Shown: positions 16,696 to 24,952 of the stretch, in pieces
Layout: each line of letters opens with the position of its first letter
How positions within the stretch are numbered: the stretch's first letter is position 1
From: Paraglaciecola sp030730205
Lineage (GTDB): Bacteria > Pseudomonadota > Gammaproteobacteria > Enterobacterales > Alteromonadaceae
Direction of reading: 5' to 3'
NCBI RefSeq assembly: GCF_052119645.1
Contig: NZ_JBGQOM010000001.1
Span: forward strand, 372,001-436,000
DNA length: 64,000 nt
The notes under the pieces: generated by a model
What the model was told of the DNA's origin: nothing
Seen by the model: the letters and a program-made list of their open reading frames with translations, nothing else
Databases searched by the model: none
Position numbers and translations under genes: made by a program

Positions 16696-18537
16696 ATGAA
16701 ATTGGGTAAACAGATCTCTTATACAGCTATCGCTATAGCACTAAGTACCGCTTTAACCGGCTGTTTTTTAGATGGCGATGAAGGAGCACCAGGTCCAGTA
16801 GGTGAACAAGGCGCTGTGGGTGCAAGTGGTTCTGATGGCGCAGACGGTCAAAACGCAAGCGCTGGGGTATATTTAGAACTGATTGGCCGAGCCCAACTTA
16901 ATCCAAGCAATCCCCTCGGTGCGGCTGAAATAGTACAATTCCATGCTGCCAGCAAAATGATTTATGCCATTAACAGTGCTGCGACGCAACCCACGGTTGA
17001 AATGATAGATGCATCAAGCCTTACAAACGAAGCGGTAAGCAATCCACTTACTGCCGATAACATGACCGCCAGTCCTCTTGTATTACCCACTTCGGCTAAT
17101 AATATTCCGCTTGCTAGCCCTACAAGTGTCGCAATACATGATGATTGGATGGCTGTAGCTGTTCCCGCCGCCGCAAAAGCCAATAACGGATTTGTACTTT
17201 TTTATAATGGCCTCAATGCTACAACACCGGTATTTGTCAAAGCGGTAGAAGTGGGCAACTTACCAGATATGGTGACGTTCAATGCTCAAGGTAATAAAGT
17301 GCTCACAGCCAACGAAGGAGAGCCTAGTGGTGACTATGGCGTTGATCCTGAAGGCTCAATTTCAATCATTAACTTAGTAGATAACGTACCTGCAGATGTG
17401 GCAATAGCGCTAACGTTCAGCGCTTATAATGATAAACAAGCTGAGCTTGAAGCGATGGGTATGCACTTCCCCAATCCAACTGGGCGCACCATAAACGGCA
17501 AACTCATCAACACCACCGTTGCACAAGATTTAGAGCCAGAATACATCACTATTAGTAACAATATTGCTTATGTGACTCTGCAAGAAAACAACGGGCTTGC
17601 CATCGTCGATTTGAGTGATAACTCTCTTACCATCAAAGGTTTAGGCTTTAAGGATTGGAGTAAGTACCAACTTGATGGGATGGAAGACGGTACAGTGAGT
17701 TTTGGTCAATACCAAGATGTTTACGGTATATATATGCCTGACACCATTGCATCATTTACCTGGAAAGGCGCAAGCTTTGTTATAACAGCCAATGAAGGTG
17801 ATGCTCGTGAATACTTTTTCGCTACCCTGAACGAGGCGGGTGAACAAGACGAAGACTTATGTATTGCGGCTGGGGGTCAAGACTTCGATTCAGACGATGG
17901 TTGTTTAGCGTTCACTGAAGAAACCCAAGCCCGTCGTTTAGATTACGCACCCAGCTCAAATCTTGAGATGATTGCAGGCGGCGATCCACGTAATTCAGAC
18001 TTTACTGCTCACCCCTTAGGCCGACTTACTGTCAGTAAGGTGTTAGGAGACCAGGATAAAGATGGTACTTATGAAGCGATTTATGCCTACGGTGCACGTT
18101 CATTTACTATTTGGGATAGCAACGGAATGGCCGTATTTGACTCGGGGGATGACTTAGAGCGCATTACAGCTTCCATTCATGGCAACGCATTTAATAATGA
18201 AAATGATGAGAATACGGGCGACGGCCGTTCAGCTAATAAAGGGCCAGAACCCGAAGCTTTAGCCGTTGGTCAGGTTGGTGACCACACTTACGCGTTTATC
18301 GGCACCGAACGCATGAGTGGCATTTTTGTTTATGACATCACTAACCCCTACGACACTAAATTTGTCGACTACGTGATAAATCGGGACGTAACGGAAGGTG
18401 GCGACCTGATGGGTGACCTAGGTCCTGAAGGAATGGCTTTTGTCGCTGCAAACGACAGCCCAACAGGGGAACCATTAGTGATTATCGGAAATGAAATTAG
18501 CGGTACAGTGGCAGTTTGGCAAGTGAAAGCCAAATAA
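16696..18537 (+). CDS. Lipoprotein with collagen-like stretch and choice-of-anchor I domain
   Basis: A 613-residue exported lipoprotein. The signal MKLGKQISYTAIAIALSTAL is followed by lipobox LTGC, then a short Gly-x-y collagen-like linker (GAPGPVGEQGAVGASGSDG). The remaining roughly 560 residues form a beta-propeller-like choice-of-anchor I domain: NEGEPSGDYGVDPEGSISI, ITANEGDAREY and GNEISGTVAVWQV are its signatures. Such proteins are sometimes annotated as alkaline phosphatases, but catalysis is not established. AAGGA precedes the ATG. The Pho box upstream points to induction by phosphate starvation, which fits a role in phosphate-ester scavenging. Confidence 0.85.
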   Translation: MKLGKQISYTAIAIALSTALTGCFLDGDEGAPGPVGEQGAVGASGSDGADGQNASAGVYLELIGRAQLNPSNPLGAAEIVQFHAASKMIYAINSAATQPTVEMIDASSLTNEAVSNPLTADNMTASPLVLPTSANNIPLASPTSVAIHDDWMAVAVPAAAKANNGFVLFYNGLNATTPVFVKAVEVGNLPDMVTFNAQGNKVLTANEGEPSGDYGVDPEGSISIINLVDNVPADVAIALTFSAYNDKQAELEAMGMHFPNPTGRTINGKLINTTVAQDLEPEYITISNNIAYVTLQENNGLAIVDLSDNSLTIKGLGFKDWSKYQLDGMEDGTVSFGQYQDVYGIYMPDTIASFTWKGASFVITANEGDAREYFFATLNEAGEQDEDLCIAAGGQDFDSDDGCLAFTEETQARRLDYAPSSNLEMIAGGDPRNSDFTAHPLGRLTVSKVLGDQDKDGTYEAIYAYGARSFTIWDSNGMAVFDSGDDLERITASIHGNAFNNENDENTGDGRSANKGPEPEALAVGQVGDHTYAFIGTERMSGIFVYDITNPYDTKFVDYVINRDVTEGGDLMGDLGPEGMAFVAANDSPTGEPLVIIGNEISGTVAVWQVKAK

Positions 18538-18574
18538 AGCGACGAGATTCGAGAAAAATTAGGCCGAACAAAAA

Positions 18575-18604
18575 AAGGTACGACACTGCTGTCGTACCTT
18601 TTTG
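18575..18604 (+). terminator. Rho-independent terminator after the Pho-box lipoprotein gene
   Basis: An 11-base perfect stem (AAGGTACGACA / TGTCGTACCTT) with a 4-base loop is followed by TTTTT. It begins 38 bases after the stop. The A-run on its left makes it usable from the other direction too, though the convergent gene ends 74 bases away. Confidence 0.9.
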
Positions 18605-18677
18605 TTTATTCTATAGGGGCACAGCTAAGAAAGTGACGGGCCCTCTTTTAATCACCCAGTTGCCACAAAAGACACCT

Positions 18678-19352
18678 TTACCCGTTTAGCTGCTTAACCA
18701 AGGCTTTTGCAACGGCATGAGCACTACTTGGGTTTTGACCAGTAATCACTCGGCCATCTTCAATCACAAATTCTTGCCATGGCTGCACTTTTCGATACTG
18801 ACTGGCCGAACGAGTTAAAGATTCTTCTAACAAAAATGGCACATCGTTAATAGTACCGTAGTCAATCTCCTCTTCGCGAGTGAACCCTGTTACGGTATGG
18901 CTAGCGAGTAATTTTTCACCTGAGCTCAATATAATTGGTAATAAACCGGCTGGGCCATGACAAACCGCTGCCAATACTCCACCATTTTCGTAATGTTTAG
19001 CCGCCAAACTAGCAACTTCTTGGTTACTTGCTAAATCTGATAGTAAACCAAAACCACCTGGATAGAAAATCGCAGCGTAATCAGTCACCGACACTTGATT
19101 TATCGGTATGGAGTGATTCATGCGGTTTTGAAATTCTGTATCAGCCAGTACCTCACTATTGACTGAATCTCCCTCAATATCGGTGCCATAGATGGGCGCT
19201 TTACCACCCTTAATGGAAGTAATGTCGTAATCAAAGCCGTTTTGAGTAAACACATGTAGAGCATGGGTGATTTCTGGCGAGTATGTACCATTGGCTTGCT
19301 CAGTTGTACCTAAGGTACCGTGATTGGTAACGATGACGAGTATCTTTTTCAT
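18678..19352 (-). CDS. DJ-1/PfpI family protein (type 1 glutamine amidotransferase-like, Hsp31 group)
   Basis: A 224-residue protein beginning MKKILVIVTNHGTLG, with GFDYDITSIKGGKAPIYG near residue 42 and the nucleophile elbow GVLAAVCHGPAGLLP near residue 128, containing the conserved cysteine. These are features of the Hsp31-like branch, associated with glyoxalase III or protein deglycation activity. ATG 19352 is used because AGGAG sits upstream and it matches the family; the longer open frame adds a hydrophobic stretch that overlaps the divergent LysR promoter. A LysR gene is divergent 130 bases away and may control it. Confidence 0.88.
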   Translation of the reverse strand: MKKILVIVTNHGTLGTTEQANGTYSPEITHALHVFTQNGFDYDITSIKGGKAPIYGTDIEGDSVNSEVLADTEFQNRMNHSIPINQVSVTDYAAIFYPGGFGLLSDLASNQEVASLAAKHYENGGVLAAVCHGPAGLLPIILSSGEKLLASHTVTGFTREEEIDYGTINDVPFLLEESLTRSASQYRKVQPWQEFVIEDGRVITGQNPSSAHAVAKALVKQLNG

Positions 19353-19449
19353 TTTGATTGCTCCTAAAGCATTAGTCCTGCTTGAAATAATGAAACCAGT
19401 GTAGTTCATCCCCATACAAATGATAATATAACCAATCAGCAAATTATTT

Positions 19450-19463
19450 TTGCTATATAGCAA
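19450..19463. promoter_or_regulatory. Perfect 14-base palindrome in the PfpI/LysR divergent region
   Basis: TTGCTATATAGCAA reads the same on both strands. It lies between the divergent PfpI-like and LysR genes, 20 bases before the LysR start, and contains the T-N11-A spacing of LysR sites. It is a good candidate operator for autoregulation and control of the PfpI-like gene. Confidence 0.6.
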
Positions 19464-19482
19464 CAATAAAAACAGGACTATT

Positions 19483-20364
19483 ATGAATAGCTTTGAAGGT
19501 ATCATCGAATTTGTGGCAGTAGCAGAATCTCAAGGGTTTTCATCTGCAGCCAAACGACTTGCCTGCAGCACAAGTCATATCAGCCGTCAAATTTCACGAC
19601 TCGAAGAGCGCCTAGCTTGCACTTTATTTGCGCGAACTACGCGGCAAATTCACTTAACTCAAGCTGGCCTCACTTACTATCAACAATGTAAAGAACTGGT
19701 GCATGGCTTAGAGCAAGCAAATGAACAAGTCAGCTCTCAGCAATTCCAAATTAACGGCACACTTCGAGTGAGTGGAGCAGGCACGTTTTGTGAGCAATAT
19801 GTGGCACCAGCCTTGATGCAGTTTGCTGAACATCATCCTAAACTTTCTATTGAAATGGACTTTAATACTCGCATGGTTAACTTTATTGATGACGGGTTTG
19901 ATTTTGCTATTCGCTATGGTGAACTAAGCGACTCTAGTCTAGTCGCTCGTAAATTAGCCAACAGACCGATGATGGCAGTCGCAAGTCCTGCTTATTTGCA
20001 ACAATATGGCGAGCCCAAGCAACCAAGTCACCTAAAAAATCATCGATGCATTATTTCCAACAATGATCATTGGCTATTTAGTCAAGATGGCACTCAAGAA
20101 AGTATTAAGGTTAGTGGGCGGTGGCGCAGTAATAATGCCCACGCCGTAGTCAAAGCCGCAGAACAAGGTTTAGGCATTGCCTATATGCCTAAGAGTAGTT
20201 TCACGCAATCAATCGAATTAGGATTACTACTACCCGTATTGAGTACGTTTTGGGGGAAAGGCGCAAGTAGTTGGATAGTCTATCAGAACAAGCGTTTTTT
20301 GCCCCTTCGCGCTCGTTTGGCTATTGACTATTTAGTGCAATATTTTGCTACGTGGAGTGAATGA
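19483..20364 (+). CDS. LysR family transcriptional regulator
   Basis: A 293-residue LysR regulator. The helix-turn-helix is FSSAAKRLACSTSHISRQIS followed by RLEERLACTLFARTTRQIHLT; the C-terminal two-lobed effector domain starts near residue 90. The start at ATG 19483 follows AGGA by 5 bases, and residues upstream of it are not family-like. It is divergent from the PfpI/DJ-1 protein, the usual arrangement for a LysR protein and its target. Effector unknown, possibly an electrophile. Confidence 0.92.
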   Translation: MNSFEGIIEFVAVAESQGFSSAAKRLACSTSHISRQISRLEERLACTLFARTTRQIHLTQAGLTYYQQCKELVHGLEQANEQVSSQQFQINGTLRVSGAGTFCEQYVAPALMQFAEHHPKLSIEMDFNTRMVNFIDDGFDFAIRYGELSDSSLVARKLANRPMMAVASPAYLQQYGEPKQPSHLKNHRCIISNNDHWLFSQDGTQESIKVSGRWRSNNAHAVVKAAEQGLGIAYMPKSSFTQSIELGLLLPVLSTFWGKGASSWIVYQNKRFLPLRARLAIDYLVQYFATWSE

Positions 20365-20535
20365 AAAAGGTCGATTTTCTTTGGCGTTACTCGATTAATA
20401 CCTCAGTTTTTTCGCAGAAAAAAAAGCAAAAAAAAAGACAATACGTGATGTTATTGCCTTTATCATTTAGTAGAAATCGAACTTTTGTAAATATAATACG
20501 CTCTTGCTCTAAGCTTGCGGTTTGAACTTGTCTGC

Positions 20536-20973
20536 TTAGATATCGTACTTGTCTTTCATCAAATAGCCATATGCCACATCAAAAGCAATTTGTTGAAAGC
20601 CTTTTAACCCCGTCTCAGCAAAATCCACTGGCACCGGATTACGCTTTATCGCCTCTTTAATGGCAGTGGGTGCCATTATCACTGCGTCTACGTCCGCAAT
20701 GAGTTCAAGCGCGGCTTCTAATTTAAAGCCTACTGCACCGCCGGCAAATTTGCCTTTCATAGGCCGCTCGCGGATGACTATTTTATCAATTTTGTAGTCT
20801 TGAACGAGTTTAGCGAACGTTGCTTGAAAGTAACGTAAATCTTTACTGGTTGCATTTTTAGGTAAAGATATTTTGCGCGCGCGACAATCTGGAATTTGAA
20901 ATAATTCATTCTCCAACGATAAAAAACATACATTTGCATCGTTGGCACTTAGTTCTACACCAATCACTCTCAT
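20536..20973 (-). CDS. DUF3010 family protein
   Basis: A 145-residue protein beginning MRVIGVELSANDANVCFLSL, with KIVIRERPMKGKFAGGAVGF in the middle and ending YLMKDKYDI. I recognise it as DUF3010, a gammaproteobacterial family of unknown function whose start resembles an RNase H-like fold (a small nucleotide-binding beta strand with conserved Asp/Glu). It is monocistronic. No function should be claimed. Confidence 0.82.
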   Translation of the reverse strand: MRVIGVELSANDANVCFLSLENELFQIPDCRARKISLPKNATSKDLRYFQATFAKLVQDYKIDKIVIRERPMKGKFAGGAVGFKLEAALELIADVDAVIMAPTAIKEAIKRNPVPVDFAETGLKGFQQIAFDVAYGYLMKDKYDI

Positions 20974-21076
20974 CTTAATTTACTCAATTTTAATTACTTC
21001 AACAGTTGCGGTGATTATAAACTACAAGCCCGTTATTAGGGCTAACAATTTAAATTCTCAGTAAAATTACTTACCT

Positions 21077-22999
21077 TCAAAGGCTAGTTTCGTTCGTCAC
21101 CGTTTTAATATCACTGGCAAAACACGGTTTACCAAAGAAATAGCCTTGACCAATACGGCATCCTAGCTCATACAATTTTTCAGCTTGTTCGGCGGTTTCG
21201 ATGCCTTCGGCGATGACATTTTTTTCCAAGCTTTGGCACATTGATATGAGCCCTTTTACGACCAATTCATTGCGCCTATCGTCCAGCATGCTTGCAACGA
21301 ACGAGCGGTCGATTTTGACAAAATCCATATCTAATTCACGCAAGTACGCAAACGAACTCATGCCGGTACCAAAATCATCTATTGATAACTTTACGCCTAA
21401 CTCATGCAATTGCTTGAAAGCAGTTTGAGTCACTTTAATATCCGTCATGCTGGCACTCTCTGTTAACTCGACTTCTAACAATTCAGCAGGCACTTTAAAT
21501 TGTGCAAACTGGTTTTGGAAGAATGTAACGAGTTCAGGGTCGGCCAAGTTATAGACCGATAAATTGATTGAAATAGGCATAGGTGTACCGGCGTCTAACC
21601 ACAATTTTGCTTGCTTTATCGCATCGGTAATGACAAAACGACTGAAACTATGAATGGCGCCGCTTTGCTCTATGAGATCAATAAAGTCCACCGGGCTCAA
21701 CAAACCATCGAGTGGGTGTTGCCACCTTGCTAGCGCTTCTACACCGATTATTTTGCCATCAGGTAAAGACACTTTGGGTTGATACACTAAAAAAAATTGC
21801 TGCAATGCTAATGCTTGAGTTAATTGCCCCCGCAATAACACATGCCTTTCACTGAAAACCGGCAATTGTTTTTGGTAAAACTCGAAACCACTGCGTAATT
21901 TTTTAGCGTGATACATGGCGATGTCAGCATGTTTCACCAAGGTATCTAACTTTTCGCCGTCCTGGGGGTAATAAGCAATACCGATACTCGCACCCACTTC
22001 AAACTGATTGTTTGCCAATGGAACAGGACGCCCGCAGCAATTTAATAACTCGGATGCAAAGGGCATAACATCTCTTGAATCGTCTAGATTAAGCCACACC
22101 AAAAACTCATCGCCACCATAACGAAACAAAGCATCGTTTTCCCCTATTACTGCTTGCAAACGAAGTGCAATAATTTTTATTAACTCATCACCAGTTGCAT
22201 GACCAAAGATGTCATTTACATCTTTAAACTTATTCAAATCGATCATTAAAATAGCGGCTTGTTCTTGGTCGATTTTTTGCCTAAGCGGCTTACTATTATT
22301 TACCTCGGCATTAAAATATTCATGTAAATAGGTCCGATTTTTTAAGCCGGTAAGGGGGTCATGCAAGGCCAAAAAAGTCAGTTTTTGATTGTTTTCTTCG
22401 AATCGCTTTGTGATCACGGCCGACATGACCAAAGCAGCCCAAATAGCCAACCAAAACGTTAAGAATGCTGTGATGGACAAGCGATTCGCAATGAAACTTA
22501 AAGCTTGGTCGAGACTACTGATTTTGCGTACTAACAGTAACGAGAAAGTGTTTCCTGGGGTGCGTTGAAACTGCCAAAATAAATGCTGATCTTGATATTT
22601 TAGAGCCCCGTTTGCCTCTAAAGACTCCCCTATCGATGCAAGTTCATTAATCATGTCCGCTGCATTGATGCGATTAAGTACCTTATGCAGCTTTTGATTT
22701 GACCAAACCTCCACTGCAACTAGTTCACTTTCTAAGTTTTGAAAAACAGGGTTGTCCTGCACCGCAGTTATCAATTGCTCAGGGTCTTCAATTTGCCTAT
22801 TTAAAGATTCAAGCTCAGTAAAAAACCAACGAAATTGTTTGTTAAACTCTTTTACCTCGATTGACTCAGCTAAATCGCTGGACAATCGATAGGCCACTAC
22901 AATAAAAATTATGGATACCGCGACCGCCAAACTAATTGACCCAATGATCAGCCTGCGGCGTAGGTTAGCGTCAGAGATTGAAGAGCTAAAATTAGACAA
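21077..22999 (-). CDS. Membrane-bound GGDEF-EAL cyclic-di-GMP enzyme
   Basis: A 640-residue protein. Two membrane segments (near residues 15-37 and 175-195) bracket a periplasmic sensory region of about 140 residues. A GGDEF domain follows, with RYGGDEFLVWL intact, then an EAL domain with GVEALARWQHP, SINLSVYNL, ELTESASM and DDFGTGMSSFAYL. Both active sites look intact, so it may make or break cyclic-di-GMP depending on the signal. The small DUF2892 gene 20 bases upstream is probably cotranscribed. Confidence 0.92.
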   Translation of the reverse strand: MSNFSSSISDANLRRRLIIGSISLAVAVSIIFIVVAYRLSSDLAESIEVKEFNKQFRWFFTELESLNRQIEDPEQLITAVQDNPVFQNLESELVAVEVWSNQKLHKVLNRINAADMINELASIGESLEANGALKYQDQHLFWQFQRTPGNTFSLLLVRKISSLDQALSFIANRLSITAFLTFWLAIWAALVMSAVITKRFEENNQKLTFLALHDPLTGLKNRTYLHEYFNAEVNNSKPLRQKIDQEQAAILMIDLNKFKDVNDIFGHATGDELIKIIALRLQAVIGENDALFRYGGDEFLVWLNLDDSRDVMPFASELLNCCGRPVPLANNQFEVGASIGIAYYPQDGEKLDTLVKHADIAMYHAKKLRSGFEFYQKQLPVFSERHVLLRGQLTQALALQQFFLVYQPKVSLPDGKIIGVEALARWQHPLDGLLSPVDFIDLIEQSGAIHSFSRFVITDAIKQAKLWLDAGTPMPISINLSVYNLADPELVTFFQNQFAQFKVPAELLEVELTESASMTDIKVTQTAFKQLHELGVKLSIDDFGTGMSSFAYLRELDMDFVKIDRSFVASMLDDRRNELVVKGLISMCQSLEKNVIAEGIETAEQAEKLYELGCRIGQGYFFGKPCFASDIKTVTNETSL

Positions 23000-23018
23000 T
23001 AGTCACCCTTAAAAAAAC

Positions 23019-23237
23019 TTAGCCTTTAAAAGTAGAGATATTCGCTAATTTATAAACTGGGCACCATCCGATGGTAAAGGAAATGAGGTTTAATACAGCA
23101 AAAATAATAATAAGAGCCTGCAGTAGCACATCGCCTATTTGTTCAGACCAAAAAACCGCGAATATAATTAAGACAATGCTTAAAACACCTCGAATAAGAC
23201 GGTCGGCCTTAGACAAATTCATTTTGGGAAGGGTCAT
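23019..23237 (-). CDS. DUF2892 (YgaP-type transmembrane) small membrane protein
   Basis: A 72-residue protein with two hydrophobic segments. MNLSKADRLIRGVLSIVLII opens the domain and the end reads FTIGWCPVYKLANIS, containing the C-P-x-Y of DUF2892. In E. coli this domain is the membrane anchor of the rhodanese YgaP; here it stands alone. It is 20 bases upstream of the GGDEF-EAL gene and on the same strand. Confidence 0.85.
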   Translation of the reverse strand: MTLPKMNLSKADRLIRGVLSIVLIIFAVFWSEQIGDVLLQALIIIFAVLNLISFTIGWCPVYKLANISTFKG

Positions 23238-23401
23238 CGTTGTTCATCTCTTTCAAAATATAAATACCAATCATTAACCAGACGTCAGTAATCTCGACGA
23301 CTTCATGAATTCACTTTAGTCTAAAAATAAAACTACGCCTTTAAACGGCGCAGCTAAACTGACCACACTGTTAACTGTCAACAGCCTAGCAGATACCAAC
23401 A

Positions 23402-24682
23402 CTAATTATGGGCGTTGCCATATTCAGATTTTTCTATTTCAGCCAAACGTTTTTCTGTCGGATTAAATAAGTAGTTATATAGCAATCCTGCAAAGAGTAT
23501 CGCAGTAAACGCGGTTGCTACAATAAATCCGTATTTCGCATCGCCACCGTAAGCATCACTGATCACACCCATGATGAATGGCCCGGCGGCGGCTCCAGCA
23601 GCGGTAAAAAACAATATAACACCGGCAACCGTTCCGTGCTCGCGTTTTGTAAAGCAGCTTATACCTTTAGAATTGAATGTTGGGTATATGACCGACATAA
23701 AAATCCCCGTCAATGGGAAGGTGTAAAGGGCGACACCTTTGCCGCCAAGAAGCCCCGCAACAAAACAGACCATGATAGCAAAGCTAAACAACATCAAAAC
23801 TAAAGACCAGTTGTAGCGTTGCATCATCCAAATGCCAACAAAACGACCTGCTGCGCGTAAGGAGAAAAAGACAGATACGGCATACATAGCTAGCATTTTA
23901 TCGGGGCCATCGGTATAACAAGCAAAGGTATCACTAAGGCTCGCAGCATCACACACTAAGTAACTTGGCATCCATACGTAAATCGCACTTTCGGCTGCAA
24001 CATACAAAAATGCCCCCACTGAAAAACCCATTGCATAGGGGTTCTTAAGTAGTTTTAAGCTACTCATAAAGTTTATGGGTTCTTTGTTTGAGGTTTGCTT
24101 TTTGTGAGTTGGATAGTCAGCTTTCCAAGCTAACAGAATAAGTAACGTGCACATACCACCAGCAAGCACATACAGTAATTTCCAATCCACGCCCTCTCTA
24201 ACCATCCAGGCTACAATCAAGGGCCCGATAATAGCGCCTATACCAAAAAAAGCTTCAGCCCCATTCATTGTACCAGTATGCTCTTTAGTCGATGTCGATA
24301 TATCACCTATCAACGCCAATGCTGCCGTTTTAAATACACCAACCGCAATACCCGATAAGGTGATAAGGCCTAGAATGAAGCCAAAACTATTAGCTGCGAG
24401 GAAAAAATAACAAGAAAGAGCGAATAAACTTAAACCCAAGATTATGGTGATTTTTCTACCAAATTTATCCGCTAAGAAACCCAGAAAAAGTCCAGAAAAT
24501 GCAATACCTATCATAAACAATGAATGTAACAAACTGGCTTCCGTGTTACTTACATCAAATTCACGTTTGACCTCTTTAATAATTTCACCAACAGAATCTG
24601 ATGTCATGGCAAACATCATAAACATGAGGTAAGTAAGCCAACGAATAAGCGTAGTACTGCTTCCTATTTGATCTTTTGTCAT
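23402..24682 (-). CDS. MFS transporter, probable sucrose/sugar permease
   Basis: A 426-residue major facilitator with twelve hydrophobic segments. The loop after the second segment reads GFLADKFGRKITI, the conserved MFS motif A. The gene is divergent from amylosucrase and separated from it by a region with a LacI-type palindrome. By position it should bring sucrose across the inner membrane, the role of SuxC in Xanthomonas. It does not look like the GPH-type sucrose permeases, so the sucrose assignment rests on context alone. AGGG precedes the ATG. Confidence 0.85.
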   Translation of the reverse strand: MTKDQIGSSTTLIRWLTYLMFMMFAMTSDSVGEIIKEVKREFDVSNTEASLLHSLFMIGIAFSGLFLGFLADKFGRKITIILGLSLFALSCYFFLAANSFGFILGLITLSGIAVGVFKTAALALIGDISTSTKEHTGTMNGAEAFFGIGAIIGPLIVAWMVREGVDWKLLYVLAGGMCTLLILLAWKADYPTHKKQTSNKEPINFMSSLKLLKNPYAMGFSVGAFLYVAAESAIYVWMPSYLVCDAASLSDTFACYTDGPDKMLAMYAVSVFFSLRAAGRFVGIWMMQRYNWSLVLMLFSFAIMVCFVAGLLGGKGVALYTFPLTGIFMSVIYPTFNSKGISCFTKREHGTVAGVILFFTAAGAAAGPFIMGVISDAYGGDAKYGFIVATAFTAILFAGLLYNYLFNPTEKRLAEIEKSEYGNAHN

Positions 24683-24792
24683 TGCCTATTACCCTTTAAT
24701 CAATTCAATTCGGTTAACGTTTTTACGTAAAATATGTTATCAACAGCTAATCTTAAGCGAATATCTTTCTTTATGTCATACTAAAATAAACA

Positions 24793-24806
24793 CTTAATCG
24801 ATTAAG
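24793..24806. promoter_or_regulatory. Sucrose-repressor operator candidate 1
   Basis: CTTAATCGATTAAG is a perfect 14-base palindrome with the central CG typical of LacI-family operators. It lies between the divergent MFS and amylosucrase genes, 110 bases from one start and 146 from the other. Related sequences recur at 28201 and 28409 ahead of the receptor gene. Confidence 0.75.
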
Positions 24807-24952
24807 CATCAATGAATTAACATTAACAAATCAGAATTTATTTGTAAATACCTTGTAAAAATAACCTAGCAAAGTATTTACTTTATGCGGTAGAATCAAT
24901 AATAATTAGCACACACACTTTTAACTTAAACGTATCAGAAGATTAATTAATT

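Noticed and set aside
20400..20445. A-rich tract after the LysR gene as a regulatory element
   Set aside because: Runs of A with GCAG and GCAA have no dyad or gene context; low complexity is the simplest reading.
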